From Patescibacteria group bacterium (lineage in GTDB: Bacteria > Patescibacteriota > Patescibacteriia > Patescibacteriales > VMTK01), in the NCBI GenBank assembly GCA_018896595.1, contig JAHIME010000105.1, positions 1 to 5,722 of the forward strand: 5,722 bases of DNA, written 5' to 3'. Position numbers and translations under genes: made by a program. The notes under the pieces are model-generated. The model searched no databases, was not told where the DNA came from, and saw nothing but the letters and a program-made list of their open reading frames with translations. How positions within the stretch are numbered: the stretch's first letter is position 1; the number at the start of each line of letters is the position of its first letter. Below, one piece after another: positions 1-5,336 of this stretch.

Positions 1-1
1 C

Positions 2-379
2 ATCTTTTCGATCGGCGCGATCATCGGCGCCATGATCACCATGTATTCGGCGGTGGCCAACCGGATCGGGGAAATCGGAACGATGCGCGCGCTGGGCTTC
101 AGCCGGCGGAGCATCCTCGCCGCATTTCTCGCGGAGTCGCTGCTTCTGGGTGTCATCGGCGGTGCGGCGGGACTCTTCTGTGCGTCCTTCATGCAGTTCA
201 TCACCGTCTCCACCGTGAACTTTCAGACTTTTTCGGAATTGGCCTTCAAATTCACCCTCACCGGGCGCATCGTCCTGCAGGCCATGGCATTTTCACTCGT
301 CATGGGCTTCATCGGCGGCATGCTGCCCGCGTTGCGCGCCTCCCGGATGAAGATTGTCGAAGCCCTGCGGGCGGCATAG
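2..379 (+). CDS. ABC transporter permease, FtsX/MacB type, C-terminal part (5' end outside window)
   Basis: Seen: an open frame enters from the left edge with no start and ends at TAG 377-379, giving about 125 residues. It starts with a hydrophobic helix, followed by a cytoplasmic-loop motif (NRIGEIGTMRALGFSRRSI) and a second hydrophobic segment (LAAFLAESLLLGVIGGAAGLF). After a polar stretch comes a third hydrophobic helix, and the protein ends PALRASRMKIVEALRAA. Family knowledge: R-x-EIGTLRALG-x-SRRSI followed by a Gly-rich helix, with a terminal P-A-x-R-A-x5-ALR, is the hallmark of the C-terminal FtsX domain in MacB/LolC-type permeases. These work in the inner membrane with an ATPase subunit to move lipoproteins, peptides or drugs, or to drive periplasmic machinery. 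Inference: the ATPase and the rest of the permease lie upstream, and the substrate cannot be told. It faces the minus-strand HisF gene tail to tail. Confidence 0.9.
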   Translation: MFSIGAIIGAMITMYSAVANRIGEIGTMRALGFSRRSILAAFLAESLLLGVIGGAAGLFCASFMQFITVSTVNFQTFSELAFKFTLTGRIVLQAMAFSLVMGFIGGMLPALRASRMKIVEALRAA

Positions 380-529
380 CGGATGAACGACAGGCGGTAG
401 TTCATCATGAATGGCCAATCCGGGCATGTATGAACCCGCGGCCTTTCTAGAGAAGTCCCCTGTGAGCAAATTTCACTTGACATCCAAACTCAGACAAATC
501 TCTTTTCTTTAGTACGGTGCGTGGGGCGT
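380..529. other. Convergent intergenic spacer between permease and hisF
   Basis: 150 bp between two convergent stop codons. I looked for a shared bidirectional terminator and found no strong GC stem followed by a T run on either strand. A TTGACA at 477-482 has no matching -10 box. Nothing else is supported here. Confidence 0.5.
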
Positions 530-1288
530 TTACAAATTGAGGCCCCTGCTGCGCAGGTACGCCTTCACCTGGCCGATGGTAAAGGTCCGGAAGTGGAAAA
601 CCGAAGCCGCCAGCAGGATCGAGGCGCCCCCCTTGACCACGGCCTCGTAGAAATGCTCCAACTGCCCTGCCCCGCCTGACGCCACGACGGGGACGATGAC
701 CACGTCGGCGACGGCCTTCGTGAATTCGAGGTCATATCCGGACAGTGTGCCGTCGCCGTCCATGCTTGTCGGCAGAATCACTCCTGCGCCAAGTTCCTGG
801 CACCGGCGCGCCCAGGCAATGGCGTCTTTGCCCACCGGCTTCGTTCCTCCGGCAACGACCAACTCAAAACCGGAAGGCATGGTGGCGTTCCGCCGGGCAT
901 CGATGGCGACGGTGATCTTGTCCGAACCAAATCTTTTCGCCGATTCTTCGATCAGCGCAGGACGATTCACGGCCGCACTGTTCATGGAGACCTTTTTCGC
1001 CCCGGCCCCCAGAACCAGATCGATGTCTTCCAGGCTATTGATCCCCCCTCCCACGGTCAGAGGAATCGTAATCACTGCGGCGACGCTTTTTACCCATTCG
1101 AGGCGGGTCTTGCGATTCTCCAGGGTTGCCGCGATATCCAGCATTGCCAGCTCATCCGCCCCCTCCTTTTCATAAAAGGCCGCATTCCCCACAGGATCGC
1201 CGGCGTCGCGGATGTCCACAAAATGCACCCCCTTGACGACCCGGCCGTTTTTCATGTCCAGACAGGGCATGATTTTGATCAGATTCAT
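530..1288 (-). CDS. hisF: Imidazole glycerol phosphate synthase cyclase subunit HisF
   Basis: HisF is a cytoplasmic TIM-barrel enzyme. With ammonia from the glutaminase HisH it converts PRFAR to imidazole glycerol phosphate and AICAR, joining histidine and purine synthesis. Seen: 252 residues, the usual length. It opens IKIMPCLDMKNGRVVKG with the catalytic Asp at residue 11 and Lys19. A second catalytic Asp is at residue 130 (VAIDARR). The phosphate-binding loops are VGGGI (79-83) and SGGAG (204-208), and the SMDGDGT loop is at 175-181. All match canonical numbering, so the enzyme should be active. The ATG at 1288-1286 has AAGGA (1302-1298 on the minus strand) 9 nt upstream. It is the last gene of the minus-strand cluster, 86 bp after the Nudix gene. 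Odd: no hisH, hisA or hisI is visible nearby, so the his genes are dispersed here or this is a second copy. Variant positions (ILPTSMDGDG, KVSMNSAA) look like a lineage feature rather than decay. Confidence 0.96.
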   Translation of the reverse strand: MNLIKIMPCLDMKNGRVVKGVHFVDIRDAGDPVGNAAFYEKEGADELAMLDIAATLENRKTRLEWVKSVAAVITIPLTVGGGINSLEDIDLVLGAGAKKVSMNSAAVNRPALIEESAKRFGSDKITVAIDARRNATMPSGFELVVAGGTKPVGKDAIAWARRCQELGAGVILPTSMDGDGTLSGYDLEFTKAVADVVIVPVVASGGAGQLEHFYEAVVKGGASILLAASVFHFRTFTIGQVKAYLRSRGLNL

Positions 1289-1374
1289 ATAAGGTCATCC
1301 TTTCTTCAAAACGGTTGGGGCAAATTCTTACAAGAATCAATACAAGATGCCCTGTTTCCGAAGGGGCGGAGGTT

Positions 1375-2301
1375 TCAGACCGATCGAGCCCTCCAGATCC
1401 CGCCTTCCATGACGATCCGCGTGCTCCCGCCGGGATGGGGCTGTTGTTTGCCGACGTTCAGCGTGTATTCCGAATCGTGGGGAAGGCGGATGCCGAAGCC
1501 GTCCGCCGTCCGGAAGACCTCGGGAAGGATCGTCCGGATCAGTCGCGACCGGGCGGCCGCAAAGAGCTGCGCGCTATCGGGAAATGATAGCAATTCTTCC
1601 ATGGTCTTCAGCGTAGGGGGCATCAGAATGATCCGGCCCGCCTCGTGCTCCGCCAGCGCGAAGGCGGGCGTCATCCAGGAGGACTCCGTCAGCTCCAGCC
1701 GGTCGTGGACGGGAACCTGCCCCTCCGGGAGGCGCGCCAGAAAGAAGCGGGTATTAAACCGCCGGGGTTCGATCTCCGGCGTGATCCAGTGTGCGTAGGG
1801 GACGAGAAGATCGGGGGCGAAGACGAGCCCTTCCCGCCGGACCAGCTCCGCCAGATCGAGCCGTCCCTCATGGAGTTCCAGACGATAGCAGGAAAAGCGG
1901 GCGGCCGTCCCCGGAGCGGACAGATCGACCACACGCCCGCGGGCATCGCGGGCGAGGAGCACCCCCGCCTCTTCAAAGGTCTCCCGGATCGCGGCCACAA
2001 AGAGGCCGAGGGCGATCGCCTCCGGAAGGTCCGTTTCCTGGAGAAGACGCTTCGCATCGGCCGCGCGGAACCCGCCGGTGCAGGCCGCAATTTCCGGGTC
2101 CGCATCGGCGTCGTCCATGCCGCCTCCGGGAAAGACAAAGGCCCCGCCCATGAAGGCCTGGTTCCGGTGGCGACGCATAAGGAACACCTCATACGGTCCC
2201 TCCGTCCGATCGCGCAGCAGGATCGCCGTCGCGGCGTCCCGCGGCGTCTGTTTTCCCTCGTCCCTTCCCCCTTTTTTAGTGAAAAGGCTCTCTTTCTCCA
2301 A
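1375..2301 (-). CDS. Nudix hydrolase, NUDT19-like (interrupted Nudix box), TTG start
   Basis: Seen: with a TTG start at 2301-2299 the protein has 308 residues. An N-terminal strand (TPRDAATAILLRD) leads to VFLMRRH and then AFVFPGGGMDDAD (residues 54-66). The second half of the Nudix box is RETFEEAGVLL at 106-116, carrying the metal-binding Glu residues. The Gly of the box and the REtfEE core are about 45 residues apart instead of adjacent. Known: RP2/NUDT19 CoA diphosphatases carry such an insertion inside the Nudix box, so a nucleoside-diphosphate-linked substrate such as CoA or acyl-CoA is possible but unproven. Start choice: no ATG or GTG lies in frame between the SDR stop and the conserved region. 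The TTG has GGGAGAGGG (2315-2307) 5 nt upstream. The frame extends to an ATG at 2421, but that would overlap the SDR gene by about 100 bp. The 17 bp gap to the SDR implies co-translation. Confidence 0.85.
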   Translation of the reverse strand: MEKESLFTKKGGRDEGKQTPRDAATAILLRDRTEGPYEVFLMRRHRNQAFMGGAFVFPGGGMDDADADPEIAACTGGFRAADAKRLLQETDLPEAIALGLFVAAIRETFEEAGVLLARDARGRVVDLSAPGTAARFSCYRLELHEGRLDLAELVRREGLVFAPDLLVPYAHWITPEIEPRRFNTRFFLARLPEGQVPVHDRLELTESSWMTPAFALAEHEAGRIILMPPTLKTMEELLSFPDSAQLFAAARSRLIRTILPEVFRTADGFGIRLPHDSEYTLNVGKQQPHPGGSTRIVMEGGIWRARSV

Positions 2302-2318
2302 TTTTTCCCTCTCCCTCG

Positions 2319-3107
2319 TTACTTCGCCAGCAGGCCGCCGTCGTTCACCAGGATCTGCCCCGTCATGTAGGCCGAGGCGTCCGAGGCAAGGAAGACGGCA
2401 AGCCCCTTCATGTCGTCGCAATCCCCGATCCGCTTGAGTGGGATGTTTGCAAGCGTCAAGTCATAGGCGGGCTTGAATTCCGGCTTCTCAATGTAGGCCA
2501 TCATGTCGGTCCGGAAGAAGCCGGGGGCGATTGCATTCACGCGGATCTTGTAGGGCGCGAGCTTCACAGCGAGGTTCATCGTGAGCAGGTTGATCGCCGC
2601 CTTCGTTGAGTTGTACGGAACGGCCGGATGGAGCAGTTCCTCCGATCCCCGGAACCCCATGACCGACGAGATGTTGATGATGTTTCCGCCGCCCTGGTTC
2701 TTCATCAGGTTCGCGACCTTCTGGGTCAGGACCCAGACGCCGCGTACGTTCACGTTGAAAAGCTGATCCCATTTTTCCAGAGGAAATTCCAGCGTGGGCG
2801 CCCCCCAGGTGGCCCCGGCGTTGTTCACAAGGATGTCGATCCGGGGGAATTTCTGCAGCGCCGCTTTGAGCATGGCGTCGATCGCCTCCGGATCGGCCAT
2901 GTCACAGGCAATCGGAAGAACCTTCACGCCGAACTCCTGCGCGAGGGCCTGCGCGGTGATCTCCAGATTCTTGATCTTCCTGGAGGTGAGGATCAGATCG
3001 GCGCCCGCCTCCGCCAGCCCCGTGGCGATGAACTTCCCGATTCCCCTGCCCCCGCCCGTCACGAGGGCGACCTTGCCGCTCAACCGGAACAGATCGTACA
3101 GCTTCAT
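2319..3107 (-). CDS. Short-chain dehydrogenase/reductase (SDR), classical type
   Basis: A cytoplasmic NAD(P)-dependent oxidoreductase of the classical Rossmann-fold SDR family. Seen in the 262-residue form: cofactor motif TGGGRGIG at 17-24, NNAG at 95-98, NISS at about 145-148 supplying the catalytic Ser, and the YNSTK pair with Tyr165 and Lys169. PGFFRTDM follows near 195-202 and the protein ends GQILVNDGG, as the family usually does. Four to five extra residues lie between the Ser and the Tyr compared with many SDRs. Start: three in-frame candidates exist (TTG 3122, ATG 3119, ATG 3107). ATG 3107 is preferred because GGAGGT sits 4 nt before it and MKLYDLFRLSGKVALVTGG matches the usual SDR lead-in. 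It resembles the gluconate 5-dehydrogenase / 3-oxoacyl reductase part of the family, but the substrate cannot be read from sequence. It is the first gene of the minus-strand cluster, and the tRNA-Leu fragment lies just upstream of it. Confidence 0.93.
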   Translation of the reverse strand: MKLYDLFRLSGKVALVTGGGRGIGKFIATGLAEAGADLILTSRKIKNLEITAQALAQEFGVKVLPIACDMADPEAIDAMLKAALQKFPRIDILVNNAGATWGAPTLEFPLEKWDQLFNVNVRGVWVLTQKVANLMKNQGGGNIINISSVMGFRGSEELLHPAVPYNSTKAAINLLTMNLAVKLAPYKIRVNAIAPGFFRTDMMAYIEKPEFKPAYDLTLANIPLKRIGDCDDMKGLAVFLASDASAYMTGQILVNDGGLLAK

Positions 3108-3212
3108 GCGAACCTCCATCAATGGGATATTGGACCCGCGGGAAACGGGCGACTCTCATCAAAACTTCGGAGATGGGAAATACAATGAAGAACCCGAACA
3201 GGATCGGATTCA

Positions 3213-3271
3213 TGGTGCCGGAGGACGGAATCGAACCGACATGCCCTTGCGGACGGGGGATTTTGAGTCCC
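3213..3271 (-). other. 3' fragment of tRNA-Leu(CAA); putative attachment site (att) scar
   Basis: Read on the minus strand from 3271 to 3213: anticodon-stem arm GGGA, loop CTCAAAA with anticodon CAA (3265-3263), stem TCCC, and a long class-II variable arm closed by a GCAA loop (GTCC/GGGC). A T arm (GTCGG, loop TTCGATT, CCGTC) follows, then acceptor strand CTCCGGC, discriminator A and CCA (3215-3213). The matching GCCGGAG 5' acceptor strand and a D arm are not found to the right, so this is not a complete tRNA. The T stem has one T-T mismatch. Tyrosine recombinases commonly integrate in tRNA 3' ends and leave exactly this kind of partial copy. Because the fragment reads leftward, the regenerated full tRNA should lie at the far end of the element, beyond the right edge. 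Confidence 0.75.
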
Positions 3272-3500
3272 AAAACATTGGGATCGGTAAGACAGCGTAA
3301 AAATTAAATAACGCCGCTATCTCAATATATTGGGTCTATTTTTGCCTGTCCCGCGCCGTCCCGATTTATCCCCCAAAATACCCCTTTTTTGCACCAAATT
3401 ACTTCACGATTACTTCACGATTACTTCACGAAAAATCCGTTTTTCAGCGCCATTCTACAGGCTTCCCGACTATTGTCAACATCAAAGGCTGTTTTTACGG
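3272..3500. other. AT-rich non-coding junction segment
   Basis: 229 bp directly inside the putative island border with no convincing gene. It holds a small inverted repeat touching the tRNA fragment (CCCAA...TTGGG around 3269-3283), an AT-rich stretch (3296-3345) and the three 11-bp repeats at 3398-3430. Open frames here are short and lack recognisable content. Confidence 0.5.
3398..3430. repeat. Three perfect tandem 11-bp direct repeats, ATTACTTCACG
   Basis: Identical copies at 3398-3408, 3409-3419 and 3420-3430 with no spacer. On the other strand the unit reads CGTGAAGTAAT. They start 127 bp from the tRNA fragment. An 11-bp period is one DNA helical turn, so a protein bound to each copy would sit on the same face. 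This fits arm-type sites of a tyrosine integrase or sites for a directionality factor or regulator. The role is inferred, but the repeat itself is certain. Confidence 0.85.
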
Positions 3501-3646
3501 ATGATTCTGCAGAAGGTACAGCCCGCTGCCGGAGCCGTCAGGTACAAGCAACACCTGGAAATTGCAGGGAGAGAAGATTTCCGTCAGGCGGGATCATGTT
3601 TCCGCCGTTGATGAAATCAGGCAGCGGGAAGCGGGATAGGGTATGA
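3501..3646 (+). pseudogene. Decayed antitoxin gene, remnant copy of the 4045-4251 antitoxin
   Basis: From ATG 3501 the DNA runs parallel to the intact antitoxin from its internal ATG at 4111. MILQKVQPAAGAVR matches MILLKVQPAVRAVR. After one extra base near 3545-3555 the frame shifts and reads WKLQGEKISVRRDHVSAVDEIRQ, matching WKSLGEKISVRWDHVSAVDEIRQ. About four extra bases near 3625 break the frame again before the shared ending GATAGGGTATGA. The N-terminal coiled-coil third is missing, because the DNA before 3501 does not match. It cannot make a normal antitoxin. It shows that this module family was once present twice here. Confidence 0.85.
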
Positions 3647-3721
3647 TTAAAAGGCCGACCATCGACGCCGGTCAAGAATATCGCGGCCATCGTTTTTAAT
3701 AATGAAAAAGTAAAGCAGTGA
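3643..3721 (+). pseudogene. Remnant 5' end of a PIN-domain toxin gene
   Basis: ATG 3643 overlaps the decayed antitoxin's TGA in the same ATGA style as the intact pair at 4248. It reads MIKRPTIDA, matching MMKRLTIDS with the first catalytic Asp. A frameshift at about 3668-3670 then moves the match to the frame VKNIAAIVFNNEKVKQ, which recalls the PIN first helix (VIISSLLENES) and stops at TGA 3719-3721. The rest of the domain is gone. No function is expected. Confidence 0.75.
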
Positions 3722-3730
3722 TGCTATAAT
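3722..3730 (+). promoter_or_regulatory. Extended -10 promoter TGCTATAAT
   Basis: A perfect TATAAT (3725-3730) preceded by TG one base before it is the extended -10 form, which does not need a good -35. None is seen at the right spacing. Transcription would begin near 3737, about 17 bases before the antitoxin ATG at 3754. It is the only strong promoter candidate ahead of the antitoxin/toxin run and may serve all genes to 4643. VapB-type antitoxins usually repress their own promoter, which would be here. Confidence 0.65.
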
Positions 3731-3753
3731 GACATCGAAAGAAGGTGAAACCG

Positions 3754-3954
3754 ATGAAAACCTACTCCACGGTGGTTTCCGGCAGGGAGATGAGTAAATT
3801 CATTCAGATTCCCGATGAGTTCCGGGAAACTGAGTTGAAGGTCGTCGTGCGACCCGTACAGAAAAAGAAAGAGCGTTTTGCCGGGTTGTTCATGAACCCC
3901 GTCCGGGTGACGAAGATATCCATCCCCTCCAGAGACGAAATCCATGAACGATAG
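3754..3954 (+). CDS. VapB-like antitoxin, orphaned (its PIN toxin is truncated)
   Basis: A 66-residue protein, MKTYSTVVSGREMSKF... ending MNPVRVTKISIPSRDEIHER. The N-terminal half alternates short strands (KFIQIPDEFRETELKVVVRPV), suggesting a small DNA-binding fold. The C-terminal tail, with MNPV and IPSRDEIHER, is the kind of segment that VapB-type antitoxins lay across a PIN toxin. Assignment as antitoxin rests mainly on position: its 3' end overlaps by 11 bp a reading frame that begins like a PIN domain. The start is ATG 3754, with GAAGG (3741-3745) 8 nt upstream. An in-frame GTG at 3745 is a weaker alternative. It is not related in sequence to the antitoxin at 4045. With its toxin broken it is free to act only as a regulator or as an antidote to a related toxin elsewhere. 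Confidence 0.7.
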   Translation: MKTYSTVVSGREMSKFIQIPDEFRETELKVVVRPVQKKKERFAGLFMNPVRVTKISIPSRDEIHER

Positions 3955-4093
3955 CCGGGTCTTTGTTGATACCAGCATCTTCCTTTACGCGGCACTTGAA
4001 GACGATTTTCAACAGAAGAATGAATGCAGGAGAGGAGGTTTGCCATGCCTACCGCAATGGAACAGCGATTGGACAGAGTCGTCCATGAACTGA
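3944..4093 (+). pseudogene. Truncated PIN-domain (VapC-like) toxin
   Basis: ATG 3944 lies inside the end of the upstream antitoxin, normal for VapBC pairs. The first 28 residues, MNDSRVFVDTSIFLYAALED then DFQQKNEC, are a clear PIN start: strand VFVDTS with the first metal-binding Asp at residue 9, then the first helix. After about Cys28 the frame runs into the leader and coding DNA of the next antitoxin (residues 29-49 are out-of-frame sequence) and stops at TGA 4091-4093. The Glu and the two later Asp residues of the active site are absent, so it should be inactive as a nuclease. The break lies near 4025-4030, just before the next gene's ribosome binding site, which suggests a deletion or insertion joined the two modules. 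Confidence 0.85.
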
Positions 4094-4251
4094 ACGAAAT
4101 CAGAAAAGAGATGATACTGCTGAAGGTGCAGCCCGCTGTCAGAGCCGTCCGGAAGATCAACGCCTGGAAGTCGCTGGGAGAGAAGATATCCGTCAGATGG
4201 GATCATGTATCCGCCGTCGATGAAATCCGGCAGCAGCGGGATAGGGTATGA
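4045..4251 (+). CDS. Antitoxin of a VapBC-type pair
   Basis: 68 residues. An N-terminal amphipathic helix (MEQRLDRVVHELNEIRKEM) could form a dimerising coiled coil. The C-terminal stretch WKSLGEKISVRW followed by SAVDEIRQQRD is a pattern I know from small antitoxins placed before PIN toxins (W...L...I...W...S.V.eIR..R). It probably wraps the toxin at 4248 and blocks its active site. Start: ATG 4045 has AGAGGAGG (4031-4038) 6 nt upstream. An upstream in-frame ATG at 4024 would place this site inside the gene and is less likely. Its TGA overlaps the toxin start (ATGATGA), giving translational coupling. A decayed duplicate lies at 3501-3646. No strong promoter is seen directly upstream, so it may depend on the one at 3722. 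Confidence 0.85.
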   Translation: MPTAMEQRLDRVVHELNEIRKEMILLKVQPAVRAVRKINAWKSLGEKISVRWDHVSAVDEIRQQRDRV

Positions 4252-4643
4252 TGAAAAGACTGACCATCGACAGTTCCGTTATCATCTCATCCCTGCTTGA
4301 AAATGAATCACGACACGGCGAGGCCATGCAGATTTGGGAAGCCGTCATCGCCGGCGGGGATGTGGCCATCATGCCTTATTCCGTCTTCGTAGAGGTTGTC
4401 GCGGCGATTCGACGCAGAACCGGCTCCGAGGAGCTGGCGGCCGAGGTAAAGGAAGAACTGCTCAAGATCGAGAATATCTCCTTTGTCATCTTGGATCAAA
4501 AGGCGGCCGAAGACGCCGCCGATATCGCCATTCAAAAGGGTGTTCGGGGCATGGACGCCCTGGTGATGCAGACAGCCAAGGAATATGAAACAGAGCTCGT
4601 CACGTTCGATGACGAAATGATGAAGAAATTCCAAACGCCATAA
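4248..4643 (+). CDS. vapC: PIN-domain ribonuclease toxin (VapC family)
   Basis: VapC toxins are metal-dependent ribonucleases that cut tRNA or rRNA and stop growth when the antitoxin is lost. Seen: 131 residues, the normal size, with all four acidic positions of the PIN active site. These are Asp8 in LTIDSSVIISSL, Glu49 in SVFVEVVAAI, Asp103 in GMDALVMQTA, and Asp121 (with Asp122) in LVTFDDEMMKKF. The C-terminal strand and helix are complete, so it should be active. Its ATG overlaps the antitoxin stop by 4 bases. A remnant of a second copy of the same gene lies at 3643-3721. The RNA target cannot be read from the sequence. The symbol is a family name rather than a proven orthologue. Confidence 0.93.
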   Translation: MMKRLTIDSSVIISSLLENESRHGEAMQIWEAVIAGGDVAIMPYSVFVEVVAAIRRRTGSEELAAEVKEELLKIENISFVILDQKAAEDAADIAIQKGVRGMDALVMQTAKEYETELVTFDDEMMKKFQTP

Positions 4644-4659
4644 ATATAGTCCCATTTAA

Positions 4660-4686
4660 TCAGACAATGTCTGACCAGATAATCTG
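4660..4686. repeat. Two small palindromes downstream of the toxin
   Basis: TCAGACAATGTCTGA (4660-4674, 6-bp arms, 3-base centre) is followed by CAGATAATCTG (4676-4686, 5-bp arms, 1-base centre). Both contain CAGA/TCTG. There is no T run after either, so a simple intrinsic terminator is doubtful. They could be operator-like sites or mark the edge of the structured region that follows. Confidence 0.5.
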
Positions 4687-4701
4687 AAAATCAAAAGTCT
4701 C

Positions 4702-5141
4702 CCCGACAAGATAAAAAGAACGCCCGCAGTCGCCTGTCCCCGGCGAAGGAGGAGTCAGGCGGCTGTCGGGTGCACCTTATTCATGTTTGTGCGGACGAGC
4801 GGAGCGTCCGAAGGACGCGGAGCCGTCCGTGTAAAACCCGAGGCCCGGCAGTCTGAGCGAAGCGAAGTCTGCCGGGACCGGGCAAAGGGAAAGTACCTTT
4901 TGCCGGAGGGCCGCGCCTGTCGCCGCGAAGCGGTCGTCAGGCGCGACCCGGAGGCAGGAAGGGAGCCCCTTCGGGGCGGACGGGAGCGGGTGTTAATCGC
5001 CCGACGGGGCGGCGCGGAGCGCGGCACCGCGGGCGATTGCAACCGCGAGGGAGGGCGGGGGAATACTGGGGTGGCGGCGGTGCACAAAGCCGGTGAGGAG
5101 CGACGCTTCGGCGCGACCCCGACGACTGCAACGCTGCCACC
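4702..5141 (+). ncRNA. Candidate large structured RNA (about ten consecutive stem-loops), class unknown
   Basis: No believable protein gene. Paired arms found by eye: 4702-4708/4764-4770 enclosing 4731-4736/4756-4761; 4792-4797/4824-4829 enclosing GCGTCC-GAA-GGACGC (4804-4818); 4844-4851/4869-4876 (8 bp); 4881-4886/4899-4904 with flanking pairs; 4912-4919/4938-4945 (8 bp) enclosing CCGC-GAA-GCGG; 4965-4969/4973-4977; 4995-5003/5030-5038 (9 bp) enclosing GCGC-GGA-GCGC; and 5070-5078/5133-5141 enclosing CGC-TTCG-GCG. The last stem contains a G-T pair (5076/5135), G-U in a + strand RNA. The + strand is also favoured by the UUCG loop. Very GC-rich sequence makes chance stems commoner, but ordered, nested, mostly perfect arms across 440 bases are more than I would expect. 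Not recognised as rRNA, RNase P, tmRNA, SRP RNA or a group I/II intron. A guide-type RNA of a mobile nuclease is possible but unsupported. Confidence 0.5.
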
Positions 5142-5166
5142 ATCCTCATCCGCCCGTCACGGATCG

Positions 5167-5336
5167 ACGACAATGGCCACAATCCCTGTGTCGCAAGCAC
5201 GAGTTTGTGGCCATTGTCGTGATGGAACTGTGGTTGTGGCCGCCTGTCCCGTAAGTGGCCGTTTCGGCCAGCTTACGGTAACTGGAGGTTGTCGGAAGTC
5301 TGGCTGCGGGGCAGGTGTCTTTCTGCCCGCAGCCAG
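5167..5336 (+). ncRNA. Three long consecutive hairpins, likely continuous with the flanking structured region
   Basis: Hairpin 1: perfect 16-bp arms at 5167-5182 and 5205-5220 (ACGACAATGGCCACAA and its complement), loop 22. Hairpin 2: CCGTAAG/CTTACGG (5249-5255/5272-5278) plus TGGCC/GGCCA (5256-5260/5266-5270), one bulged G, loop GTTTC. Hairpin 3: perfect 11-bp arms at 5300-5310 and 5326-5336, then a bulged G and CAG/CTG around an 8-base loop. Hairpin 3 abuts the first unit of the 99-bp repeats. The GTTTC loop resembles the GCTTC loops of those repeats. The role is unknown. Confidence 0.55.

Noticed and set aside
477..482. TTGACA as a -35 promoter box
   Set aside because: No -10-like sequence at 16-18 bp, and it lies between two convergent genes with no + strand gene to serve.
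696..2370. Long + strand frames antisense to hisF and the Nudix gene
   Set aside because: Shadow frames of strongly supported minus-strand genes. The products are unlike known proteins.
3200..3300. A complete functional tRNA-Leu
   Set aside because: The 5' acceptor strand and D arm are missing, and the T stem has a mismatch. Only the 3' part is present.
3330..3646. + strand frames of 93 and 85 residues covering the junction segment
   Set aside because: Each carries antitoxin-like sequence only in part and shifts out of frame. They are explained by the decayed antitoxin copy.
4660..4686. Intrinsic terminator of the TA operon
   Set aside because: Short AT-containing stems without a following T run on the + strand.
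4755..5200. Minus-strand frames at 4755-5087 and 4937-5200
   Set aside because: Low-complexity Arg/Pro/Ser products from GC-rich hairpin sequence, with no ribosome binding site or family motif.
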